Assembly: GCF_000204055.1 (NCBI RefSeq)
Contig: NW_006768779.1
Span: 1,209,283-1,273,282, forward strand
Length of the DNA: 64,000 nucleotides
DNA from: Melampsora larici-populina 98AG31
Lineage: Eukaryota > Basidiomycota > Pucciniomycetes > Pucciniales > Melampsoraceae
Reading direction: 5' to 3'
The notes below the pieces were generated by a model that saw nothing but the letters and a program-made list of their open reading frames with translations, had not been told where the DNA came from and did not search any database. Of this stretch, positions 11,981 through 22,517 are shown one piece after another. Every line of letters begins with the position of its first letter. Within the stretch, counting starts at the first letter, position 1. The position numbers were made by a program, and so were the translations under genes.

Positions 11981-12200
11981 TACAGCTATTCAAGAAATCC
12001 GTGTCCTAGTGGCACGGTTTTTTGCATTTTCCCCCCCAGCGCCACGCTTGAATACAGGCGCTGCGCAGCGCAGCAGGACTGTAACGGCATGTGGCTTACT
12101 CGATCCGGCTAGATCCGAAGATATCTTGTACCGCCCATGCGGGTTTGTTTGTGGGTGTTTGCGATCATTGTTCAAGCACCCACGGGCACTACACCCATAT
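11981..12200 (+). mobile_element. Orphan terminal fragment of the same DNA transposon family as the 35.5-37.0 kb element
   Basis: From 11981 the sequence TACAGCTATTCAAGAAAT and the following GTGTCCTAGTGGCACG, a C-run, GCGCCACGC and CTGCGCAGCGCAGC match, in order and inverted, the right end of the element ending at 37002. Similarity fades after about 150-200 bp. No opposite terminal repeat or transposase accompanies it here, so it is a truncated copy or decayed MITE. It abuts the foldback element with no gap. Confidence 0.7.
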
Positions 12201-12700
12201 CCACCACCCATATCCACCTTTGTATCCACCTTGATATCACCTTCATTACACCAATCAAGATCTCGACGCCTGAATCAAGCTCTGAAAGCCTCATCCGGCA
12301 TGCAAACCTAAGCCATCGGTTGGTCCTGGTCAATCACGAGTCAATCAAGATATCGAGTGACAACCTTTCATTTGACGACTACTCCCGGCACGCAAACCTA
12401 AGCGATCTATCGGTGATTGTTGTCAACCACAATTCGAGCGATTTCACCTGACCAACTCAAAAGGGCCCCCTCTGTTTCAATTTCCCCTTTCCCGATTCCA
12501 ACCTTGTCTTCAGCAATTTTAAACATCTTTTTCATCAGTCACTCACAGCATGGTTAACAGGAACCTTTCACATGTTCCTTTGTTTGTCTCTTTACCCTTA
12601 TGAATTCAATGATTTCTTTTCCTTGAGCCTGAGCCTCTTTTTCTCTATATTTCTTTCAATCGTTGCTTGCTTTGTCTGACATGAATGTGTGTCTTTGTTA
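12200..12700. other. Degenerate region upstream of the interrupted gene
   Basis: Contains an imperfect local duplication: a segment with GCATGCAAACCTAAGCCATC near 12297 recurs as GCACGCAAACCTAAGCGATC near 12389. This makes a repetitive open frame at 12137-12451 that I do not regard as a gene. Upstream exons of the gene starting at 12711 probably lie here but could not be fixed. Confidence 0.35.
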
Positions 12701-12710
12701 TCCTATCAGG

Positions 12711-12928
12711 TCCTCCAATGGGCAAATCAATGTGATGTCCCGTGTCCTTCGTACGCGCAGCTATCAAGCGCTCCTGGGTCGGGCCCGAGCTACTCGGTGA
12801 GTCATCTAGCACATCTTTATCTCCAAGATGAGCAATCCATAATGATTGTTTTGGTATGTAGTCCTCCTGGTCAATTGAGAACTGGTGATTCAATTTTCGC
12901 GTGTACCCCAGGTTTTTCTGCCGTCTCA
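12711..12928 (+). pseudogene. 5' part of the gene interrupted by the CACTA element
   Basis: Two exon-like blocks are visible: one from about 12711 (after a TATCAG acceptor) to 12798, containing RVLRTRSYQALLGRARATR, and one from 12861 (after GTAG) reading PPGQLRTGDSIFACTPGFSA and ending VS at 12928, joined by a phase-consistent intron (GTGAGT...GTAG). The last three bases, TCA, are the target duplication of the CACTA element. The frame continues at 32703 with EGLGPTIFDSRLPV. The N-terminal start was not found. Product unknown apart from the C-terminal SAM-like region described at 32703-34658. Confidence 0.55.
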
Positions 12929-13023
12929 CACTACAAGAAACATAACATTTTCTGGGCAGAAAATTAAATTATTTGTATACAAAAATCTGGAAACACGGTG
13001 TCCGCAGAAATTGCGCCCGACGT
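12929..13023 (+). repeat. CACTA left terminal inverted repeat (95 bp)
   Basis: Starts CACTACAAGAAACATAACAT and ends GCGCCCGACGT. The first 65 bp are identical to the inverse of 32635-32699; the next 30 bp match the inverse of 31846-31875 with three mismatches. The right-hand counterpart is split by a later insertion. Confidence 0.9.
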
Positions 13024-13768
13024 ATCTCGCAAACAAATCTTGGTAAAAACCACGTAATTTCTTGATCATCCTCAGACTTTCACCTGCCTTGGTGCCTCAA
13101 GTACAAGTCCTGTACATAGCTCTGAGGACCACACAGCTTGTCCTCATATTTGGAATGAACAGCGTTGCTCAGTACAACAGACTTCCGACAGTTAAACAGA
13201 CTTCCGATAGTGATTGTCCAACATCCAAAGCGATTGAGACTCATCTTTGTGTCAGCCAGAATGAGAAAAAAAGACAGGTCTGTATCGAAGAAGAACAAAC
13301 TTGTCATGTATACAAAGTAATATATGTATATCACCGCTGAGTCTCAAAAGCGAAAGACTTATAGCCATACCGGACAAAGACAGTCATCAAATGGACATAA
13401 AGTCAAACAGTGACCGGAATTAAAAAACCAGAGAGGATGTGGGAAAAAACAGATGACAAATTTAAAAAGACTTTTACACAAAAGGCTTTACCGATTCACA
13501 TCAAAGTTTGTAACTGAGTCATGATCATCTCTAAAAATGAAAAGCTATATGCTTAGATTCAGTCAGAAACAAGTGAGCTGCAACCTCTCACCTAACTTTA
13601 ATGATACACTCCCTGATATTCTGACAACTCTTGTTGAGTGCCTATATAGTCATCTTGAAACCAACCACAAAAAAACACTTTATACACATAATATCCACAA
13701 GCCACAACAAAAAAACATATAAAAACTCAAAATCACTAAGTGATTGGAAAGCAGAAAACAAGATGAAT
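13024..13768. other. CACTA left subterminal region
   Basis: About 740 bp between the terminal repeat and the first accessory gene. Only short accidental open frames are seen. CACTA transposases of plants bind subterminal repeats; I could not recognise a clear repeated motif here by eye. Confidence 0.4.
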
Positions 13769-16700
13769 TCATGAGCCAACTTTTGACCGGAGCCATCTTA
13801 CATGCGCTATCATACTTGGTATATCAAATTCTTGACCAGAGAGATTGAGGGCTGCCATTTCAACTCTTGAAATATTACCGTCGATGAAATGCCTATCTAC
13901 TAAGGACCTAGGAAATCCTGGTGGTGGGCGCATAAGGTTCTCCATTTCTCCTGCAACCAGATGTGTACCACGGCGCAAGGATTTGACAGCAGAAGTGTGA
14001 CTACGGTCATCTAGCTGTCCAGTGATATGTATCTCATCCAATTCATAGATCAAACTGTCGAGGTCTCTTGATCTCCAGGCCTTTCTTACACGGAACTGGT
14101 CCCCATTCGAGTCAATTTCATCCTCAGAATGAAAGGATGTGGCCGAGTGCCACCTCGTTTTTGAAATGAGTTTTGAAGGTCTTTTCTCGAAGTTTACATA
14201 CCTACCAGAGCCGTTACAATGAGCAGACGAAACAGCGAGGAGATGAAAATCAGATGAATGAGAAACTCACTCGTTTTTGTGATGCCTTCTGGCGTTGTCT
14301 CTCCCTGAGGCCGCATTCCTTTCGGTTTCTTTGCTCTGAGTTTTCAAGATCATCGCTAATTGGGGAAGAATAGTTTCGAGATTTGGTCACAAACCAACGC
14401 TCAAGTATTTGCCGAATGTTCTTTGGTGTCACTTGATCGGAACGGATGTTGTATTCGTCTGCATCTCCGCGTTTGTAGCATTTCTCCCACTCCTGAAGGA
14501 TGACAGCAAACATCCCTTCATTCCAAGCCGACTTGATCGAGCCAAACCAATCGAGGGTACATCGTGGATACCCAGAAAGAGCCAAAGCGGCTTCGCAGGT
14601 AGAAGCTACCGTGGTGGAATATTTGAGACCGCGACTTGATGTATGCGAAACTTGTGACACAAAAGGTGCACGCGTCAGGGTTGCGAGATGTGTCTCAACC
14701 GCGTGTTTTTCGACTTTGGCCAGTTGAGAACGTTTGGCAAGCGGATGGCGAAGAAGGTAGCGAGAACTTGCAGCCTTTGCACATTTTTCAATAATCCTTC
14801 TGCGCTCGACTTTACGTTCAATCCATGTAATGAACTCCTTCTCGGAAGGGGGTGCAGGTAGACTTTGAGTGGATGTGGGTCTGCCCCGGCGCTTGCGCTC
14901 AATACCCATCATTAGCTTTACATAATCATGAATGGCGATTGCAAGTTGTTCGTACTGGGAGCATTCAGCGCGATTCCTTGCCAGCTTGTCCAATCGGACA
15001 CCGTCATGTCGTTGACGCGTTTGTTGAGCTAGGCGTTCAGAGTTTTTAGTTTTGTACCTAAGGTCCTCCGCCAGATCAAAGACGCCATCAGAGCTTCCTT
15101 CATCTGAAAGATCAGGATTGTCAAAATTATCGAAATCGTTGTCGTCATCAAAACCATTTAAATGTGTGTCTGGTGCACCCATATTATCTTGATCAGCGGT
15201 ACTCATCAACATCAGGTGTACGGTTTTGTAAGAAGATAGATGACACAAAATTTGAAACTTACAGGTAGGTGAATTCATGGCATGTACAGGTGTCTGATCG
15301 AGTTCATGTTGGAAATCTTGAACATGTGAAGAAGACATTGACATTGCTGAGTGTTGACGACTTGATATTGAGCCAGAATATTGCTGTGTCTGAGGGAGTT
15401 GACGATGAGGAGTGTGTATTTGTGTCTGCTGGGGTAGACTGAAATTATGGGATGTCCGGGGGCAAAGGGGACGTGTGGCATCTCTAGGCGGTTGGGGCTG
15501 TTGGGGAGGGATAGGAGACCTAGGTAGATCGGTAGACATGCGGCTGCTGGGACGGCGGAAAAGCATATGTTGTTGGTGGGTGTAATCGGTAGACATGAGT
15601 TGTTGGTGCGTGGGATCGGTGGACATGCGGCTGCTAGGACGGCTGAGAAGCGTATTTTGTTGGATATCACGCTGGTGTGTGTGCTGTGGATTGTAATGAT
15701 GCTGCATGTAAGGTGTCATATGATATTGATGAGTGGGAAGAGCCATATCGGGATACGAGCTGTGTTGAGTGAAAAGATTGTGGGCCGGTGATGTCTGAGT
15801 ATGTGGATACAGTCAACTCCCTCTAATTACATACAGTTTGGCGGGTGGTTTTTTCATGCACTTAAAGGAATATGCACTTATAGACCTCATTTTGGCTTGA
15901 AAACCCCTTTTTGGCGGCAAAAAATCCTATGCAGATAGAGAATTATGCACTTATAGGGATATCAACTTAGAGGGAGTTGACTGTACTGTTGTATACCACT
16001 GTGTTGTGCTGGAAGGTTAGACATATGAGCGGGTTGATCCCATGGACCGTGTGTGGGATAATCTTGATTCTGAGACTGATTAGAAGTTTGACGTTGTTTG
16101 AAATTTGAAGTTGCTGAAGGTTGAAGTAGCTCTTTTTGTGAGGTCAAAAGTCCGGCATTGTGGCCAGACGGATTATACTGAGGAGAAGGACCAGAAGGAC
16201 CGTTGATATCATTATGCGATCTCCAGTGAGAACCATTAGATATTGGAAATTGCCTGTACTGAGCAGGTTTATCAGGAATTTCAGGCGGAACAGCAGGTCG
16301 AGAGTTTGGTAGTTGGTTGTAAGTGTAATGAGGCAAAGCTGCTGTTTGGGAAGATTGTTGAGTTTGAGGTAAAGTAAGATATGGTCGCGAATTTTCGTCC
16401 GGTGGCAAGAATGTCGGTGGCTCTGGTTGAGCGCATCTAACATCAGGTATGTGTGAGCTTTGCACCGGATCATTTGATGAAAAAACCTGCTGAGAATCCA
16501 CACACGGAGTTGAGATGTTGCGCTGCTGGCAAGTAGTTAATTGTTGAGAGGGTGATGCTATAGCTGTTGAGTGAGGCCTGTAGGAAGCTCCAAGTTGGTG
16601 AGACGGAGTACTTTTGGAGGAGCTTGAGGTTCGAGAGCTCGGTTCAGGCTGCGTGTGATCATTGGCAGAGGATTGAGGCGACCTTCGTGAATTGTATTGA

Positions 16701-17500
16701 TTCATGATCTCTAGTAATGCCGAGTTATGATCTTCTGATGCACAATAAGGCACTTCGGATCTTGGATGTCGACTAGGCAGCAATACAGTGCTAGATAGGC
16801 TCAACGGTGGAGTAGTTGATTCGGAATGATCGGTATCTGTGTACTGCTCAGGGTTGCTTTGCTGTCCAGAGTCATCTAAATCACTTTGTGAATCGATCAT
16901 GCTGTTGGAAGTCTGATCACAGTCACTGGCAGGGGTGTGGGGTGGTTGGTTTAATCCTGGATGGTCTTGTTGAGATAAATAGGACAGCGTAGAGTTCCGT
17001 CAGAAAACAAAAAAAAAACACGAAGTAAAGTCAAATTATGGCAAACTTTGTTCTTTGTCCACACCTGGTTCTTTCGACTCATGCTGGGGTGAGTCGTGCG
17101 TCCTAGGCGAGTTCGAAGGTCCGCACCACCGCTTCGGCTGCATTCCTTCTTGTTCTTGAGACAAGCATGACTGAGAACGCTTTCGCGAGTATTGTGTCAT
17201 CTCCTCATATGTTTTGTAGTGAGGGTTGATTAGTTTTTCAATATCGGCAAAGAGAAGATGCTGGCTCTCTGATCCAAGATTCCCTAGATTCTCACCCGTG
17301 TGATTCACGTCAGCTGGCATAAAAACTAAATAATCATGGTATGCTGACTCACGGTTTTTTCCCTTATTGATCTTGGTCGGCGTCAAAGGCTTCACTAAAT
17401 GAGATCCATCGGCAGGAGTATGGGGTTGACAACTGAAAGCAAAATTTGATAAACTTGGGTCGTTTTGACAGGTCGCTGGGTTGTGTGAATCTTTAGACAT
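13769..17500 (-). pseudogene. CACTA accessory protein A1 (unknown family), Q/S/P-rich N-terminus, MITE-interrupted
   Basis: Begins MSKDSHNPATCQNDPSLSNF at 17500. Exon 1 runs to about 17040; after an intron the next block starts near 16920 and is a long polar, Gln/Ser/Pro-rich tract (IQQYSQL, TQQSSQTA). A MITE at 15808-15985 cuts it, and the frame resumes as YPHTQTSPAHNLF. It continues through an acidic stretch to a conserved C-terminal region: TLDWFGSIKSAWNEGMFAVI, ILERWF, then an exon reading AWRSRDLDSLIYELDEIHIT and PPGFPRSLVDRHF, followed by about 53 further residues to the stop at 13769. The C-terminal half is homologous to the plus-strand gene at 18304. I recognise no named family. The low-complexity N-terminus plus ordered C-terminus suggests a DNA- or protein-binding accessory factor, by loose analogy with plant CACTA TnpA; that is inference. 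Apart from the MITE no other break was found. Confidence 0.6.
15808..15985. mobile_element. 178-bp pogo/Tc1-type MITE inside accessory gene A1
   Basis: TACAGTCAACTCCCTCTAA at the left and TTAGAGGGAGTTGACTGTA at the right are perfect 19-bp inverses including the TA target. The interior has GCACTTA-based inverted sequence (ATGCACTTA repeated) and no coding capacity. CAGT ends and the TA target fit the Tc1/mariner-pogo superfamily. Removing the element and one TA restores an open frame across the site. Confidence 0.88.
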
Positions 17501-18303
17501 GACTGATTGAGATGAGTGTAAGAATGAAGGGTTGAAATGAACAGATTAAGGCGGAAGAGTTCGTAGAAGGAAATATCGAATCGCAGACTCTGAAGATGAA
17601 ATTTGTGAAAAGTTTGTAAATTAATAATCGAGTCGCAGACTCGGAAGATGATATTTAAGAAGAGTTTGAAGTAATTATTGAGTCACAGACTCGGAGGATG
17701 ATATTCAAGAGGATTTTGAAGCTGAAAAGATTAAATAAAAATGTTTGAAGATGACAAGATTAATTTGAAAGTGTTTCAAGTAGAAAACATTGTAAGGGGG
17801 ATGTTAAAACTGGGAGAGGGTCCGATCATCGAAAAGAATTGGTGATTTGAGGTTTGTACATGGGGTGAGTTTGGGGATTGGACTTAGAAAGGGGCAAGTG
17901 AGAATGTATTTCAACTTGCGGTGTCAAAGAAATCATTGTATCCTTTATAAAAGCAACTGTACTCAAACGTTTGATCTTTCTGAGATCATGCGGTGAATAT
18001 GTCTTCGTAGGCTTCAGGCTTCAGTGTATCATCACCTGTGTGCCACAGGCTCTCTACAAGGGGAATTGTATAAATGGGAGCTTCCTGGCTTCAAAAAGGA
18101 GTGTGACGACAAGGAGGTGTCTTTTGTTGTGTTATTTGTTTAACTTCCTACTTGCAAGCGCGCTGCTATTTTATTGAATTTATTCTCATAAATACTCGTC
18201 TCACTTGAGCTGAGCTAGATCTCATTCAGTGAATCGCAAGTCCCAATCCAACTTTGGCTTTTAACCTCACCACACAATAAGGTCGTGTGTTTGATTACTC
18301 AAT
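17501..18303. promoter_or_regulatory. Divergent intergenic region between the two accessory genes, with palindromic repeats
   Basis: About 800 bp separate the starts of A1 (17500, minus) and A2 (18304, plus). The part next to A1 has three copies of GA(A/G)TC(G/A)CAGACTC at 17578-17590, 17630-17642 and 17680-17692, spaced 52 and 50 bp. Each is followed by a related tail (GAAGATGA or GGAGGATGATATT). The core GAGTC-n3-GACTC is a perfect inverted repeat with a 3-bp spacer, the shape of a dimeric protein-binding site. The position between head-to-head genes suggests control of both; this is inference. Confidence 0.5.
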
Positions 18304-19411
18304 ATGAATGGTGAATGTAAGCCGAAGTCATACCGCACCACCAACATTAACTTACAGCTGATTCTGGTGTATGATCTGAAAACAGCTCTCCTTAGTACAT
18401 CTTTGATCTTGAAAGACAACTGTACGGTCAAATCATTGAAAGCACAGAACAAAGAAGTAGCAGAATGGTTGCCCAAGCGAAATTCAGGATCTTATTGGGC
18501 CATCATCGATTACGTCAAGTTTTTGCTTGGACGCATCAAGTCTCAGACACCCTACCCACCCAGTCCAAATGCTATCAAAATTGCTCAACTTCCTCAAATA
18601 TTACCTCAGCATATATCTTCAGATCTGAGGATATTTTCTTTAGGATCGCTTCCAGCTGACGAAACAACCAAGTCTTTTGTGCACCAGCTTCCTTGTTGGG
18701 TAACTTTCAAAGGACTCTTTCTTCAAGACCTAGTGATGTATCATATCCCCCGTGTGACATTGGCCTGGAGCTCTCCTGTGGAATGTAATTGGAATCAAGT
18801 CATGCTTGCTCTGCTTCTCAAGCACTGGCGATATGCAAAAGAACATGGAGCCTTTGCTGATTACTCCGTAGATCCGGCGCGTGTTGGTGATGCAGTAGTA
18901 CAGGCTGTCATCGAGCGGTGGATTCAAGGACGTGAAAAAGAATCATCTCGATCAAGAATTCGCAAGAAGTGTGTTCAGAGAAGAAACACCGTGAGTAGAA
19001 TTACAGAGTACACCCAATCTTTCGACGTTCTGATATTCACTGACAACTTGTTGTTCTGTCCAGCTTTTTTGTTACCGACAAGAAGCTTTAGAAGAATTGG
19101 TCTCAGCCATTGAACACAGGGAACTTCTTGTTGTAGCATTAGAGCTTCTTCCAAGTTCGGCATGCTGCTCTGAAACAGAAGATGATGGACTGGAGAAAGT
19201 GCGAGCCATAGGCTTGGTTTGGCGGAGTGAAGAATTTTCGGCGCTTCTTCAGCTCCTTGACAAGCTTTCGTACAAACAGCAGGAAGCCTTGCATGGAGCA
19301 AGATGGGCAGCTAAACGGCTGGACATGAGGAGGCAGCCAGCTATTCAGATCAAATGTTCAGGTCGAGTTCCCCGCAATCTACCTGAGAATTGCTATTGTC
19401 CAATCTGGTGA
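18304..19411 (+). CDS. CACTA accessory protein A2 (unknown family, homologous to A1)
   Basis: Exon 1 is 18304 to about 18990 and exon 2 about 19062-19411, with an intron GTGAGT...TCCAG whose removal joins ...RRNT to LFCYRQEALEEL in frame. It is about 345 residues if the start at 18304 (MNGECKPKSYRTTNINLQ) is right. The segment TLAWSSPVECNWNQVMLALL lines up with TLDWFGSIKSAWNEGMFAVI of A1. VIERWI lines up with ILERWF, VWRSEEFSALLQLLDKL with AWRSRDLDSLIYELDEI, and RVPRNLPENCY with GFPRSLVDRHF. A2 lacks the Gln-rich N-terminus of A1. No known catalytic motif or zinc-binding cluster is visible. It appears intact. Function unknown; conservation of two diverged copies within one element argues for a role in the element's biology rather than chance capture. 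Confidence 0.65.
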
Positions 19412-19904
19412 GGAACACTAACAGATACAAAAAGACATCTTTTGACTCAAAAACCTCCCAGCGACTTTCTTTCTTTTATAACGTCAAAAATACATGCCGC
19501 ACTCTGTTAGGTTGAAACAAAATTAGGTTGTTTGAATTTCTCAATTGTATCTTGAAGTTAAAAGATAGGTTTAGAGCGAGAGAATGGTTTGCGCTTTACA
19601 TCTTTCAAAATTTCCAATAATCTATTGTCCAACTTTCTACTTTCTGTTGTATAAAAGTAAGTCAAATTTTAAACAACACATCAAAGAACTTGATCGATGA
19701 TGCATTATAGAATTTAAGGAAGTCAGAATTGTAAATTGTAACAGAAATAAAACATGTGCTACGGGGAAACGGACATGATCACTCGGGTTGAGGTCTTGTG
19801 GGTTAAAACGAAAGCAGCACTACATGATAGATCACCCTATCCTTCGGTACTAGTCAGATTAATTGTACTCTATCCAAAATAATCAATTATCAGTTAAGAT
19901 CTGT
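19412..19904. other. Convergent 3' region between A2 and the transposase gene
   Basis: About 490 bp of AT-rich sequence between two gene ends that face each other. No coding signal. Confidence 0.4.
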
Positions 19905-22517
19905 CTAGTGAAAATACAACTTGGGAACACTTACAATGTTTCTTAAACTGACGTAGCTGACAGTCTCTTGGTCAATTCCAAGGTGACCTGGTGGATTTTT
20001 CACGGCAACAACATGACCAATGAGATCCTGAGTGTCAACAATGACCGAGATGTCTAGATTTGAGGACACCATTCCTGCATGCAGGCGGGGATGGGAGGGG
20101 TAAAAGTTGCGTGTGGAGTACTGGGTATCCAGTTCTTTAAAAGGGGCCACCGACAGAAAGATTGATTCCATATTTTTGCTGCGGAAAGCATACCGGATAC
20201 GACCAAACCGTTGTGTTCCTTGAATTTGATATTCAATCAAGCTGTTACCTTCGTTCAGTTCCGAGTAAGCAGTGTATGATTTACCAAATATCGTAATTTG
20301 CTTGGTGATTTGTATTGATTTAGACAAGAGGCGATATCCTTGAAGGCGGTTGACTTCTGACCAAGGGTTGCCAATGTCCGTGAACACACCATAACACTCA
20401 CTCAACTGGAAATTCAGATAATGAAGCCAAACCTGATATGTTTCATAATCAATGGTGGTGTCGTCAGACCAGTTTTCTGCTACACTCCCTGTGAGCTTTT
20501 CAATTGCTTTTTTGTTGATTGTCTCGCCAGCTCCACTGAGAAAGGTGGGGCTACTTTTTAATGCAGCTTTGAAGATCCCTCGACGGATGAAGGATTGACA
20601 CATTGTTCGGTCGACCTCTCCTGGTGAATCAAAAATTTGTAAGCTAGTGTTATCCAAAACCAAACATTGGAATCATCGCACCTGTGTGGTAGTTCTTTGG
20701 AATCTTTACAAGTACACCATTCACACGTTCACCGACCCAGGCAGCTGTGTAAGCCGGAGGGCCAAAAAGAGCAGCGATTTCGGATATATGCTGTGCATAA
20801 TGCAGATTGGGCTTGACACTGACGTCCTTCCAGTGAGTCAGCAGATGGTCACGATAGTTCTTGAGCATTATTTGTAGATCATTGCCATCTTCATTGCTGA
20901 ACTTCCGAGAAAAGGTACAATTGGTGATCTCTACAGCATGTATCAAGCTTTGACACATAGCCTGGCGCTTGGAATTGTTGGAATAGTAGAGCTGAGGAAT
21001 TATTGAAAGCACAAAGTACACAGCGTATAAGGTCAACCATTCGGATGCTTTTGTGGACCCAAGGCCTGATATTCCAATCTTCACTGAAGGCCGTGTCATC
21101 CAGCTTGGAGCTTTTGAAGCGCGAATCACATGATGTATGTTAATTAGATCAGAGTCTGTTAATGAAAGACTTGGCGGCTTGGGAGGTTTAGTTTTGCGTA
21201 TGCGTTGAGCTTTCGGAGGGTTAGAAGCCTTGGGTGGTATATCATTACTACTTGGTTGAATATACTTTTTGGCTCTTTTTTTTAAATTGGTATTACGCCG
21301 TTCGACATTATCAGCGGCTTTTCCCTTGTTTTGGGTCTGTAGTCGAAGCGAGCGGCGACATTGAGGTCCATTGGATGCCTGAGAAGAGCTAGCCGAGTTT
21401 TGCAGTATGGAAGTCCTAGGGCGCTTTGAGGGGTCTATTTTGCAGTCTGAACCATGAGAGCGGTCACGTTTTTTGCTGACTTGATCAAAAGAATCGGAGA
21501 GAAGTTGAAGAGATTCCTGACTGGAGCTGAATTGCATAGGTGTTTGAAGATATGAGCCACTAGGGCTGCAAGACATAGTAAAATCTCCAGACGGAAAGCT
21601 AGAAATAGAGCTCTTTTCTATTGAGCTAATCCCAGATTCAAAACTTGCCTCAAACGAATGAGATGCGTTTGAACTTTCAGGCTTGGAGGGGGAGAAACAA
21701 GAAAACTTCAACGATGAATCACAATGGTGGAAGTTTCTGTCAGTGAAAAACTCACTAAGACCGAGACATCTGGCCTAACTTTGACAGTCCTATGTAAAGA
21801 AGTTTTTGAGGCACTCGATTTTTGCTTTGACTTGAGTGAGTCGCCTGCCTGACCAAGCTTGAGGAATGAGCATGCGTGGTCTTTGACTAGTCCAAGTAGG
21901 ATACAGTGCATTATATTGACCGTGACAACTTGAATAGGTCGCCAGTAAGGCAGCTCAGAGAGAACTGTGTATCGGACTCCAAAGTCGTTAAACACCGTTT
22001 CTTGTTCGTCTAGTGTAGTTGCATCCCTCCATTCTTCTGCGTGCTGCTGGTGGTTACACCTCTTCGGCCACGTAGTAATATCAGTATTGTTCCGTTCATT
22101 TCTGGGAAGTGCACAGTGGGCACAAAAATTATGGGCGGAATGAGCTGCAAAACCAGCCATCTTCCTCATTCCTAAGATATCAGCTATCAAGGGCCATATA
22201 GCAGCACGTATCACACGACCGTTAGGGTGATTGGGAGTTGAAGTGAAGAAGATTCCGTCCCAAAGCGACTGAAATTGCACTACCAGAGGCTTCAAAATCC
22301 CGTTCAATTGATCAAATCTTGGCTCATGTGGCCCGGGAATTGTACCAAATAGAAACAAGTTTTCTTCTTTATATCGTAAGGTAGGAGGTAAATTAAAGCA
22401 TATAAGTAGTACTGTTCCATGGGATGATACCTTGCGAGAGCCGCGTCCGTGTGGGTTAAACCAATCAATATATAGACCAAAAATAATGTTGCCACTTTTC
22501 AGAGTGAAACGTTCTCC

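Noticed and set aside
11937..12451. Overlapping frames of 80-124 codons on both strands
   Set aside because: They cover transposon ends and a local duplication; amino-acid patterns mirror the DNA repeats and no family similarity is visible.
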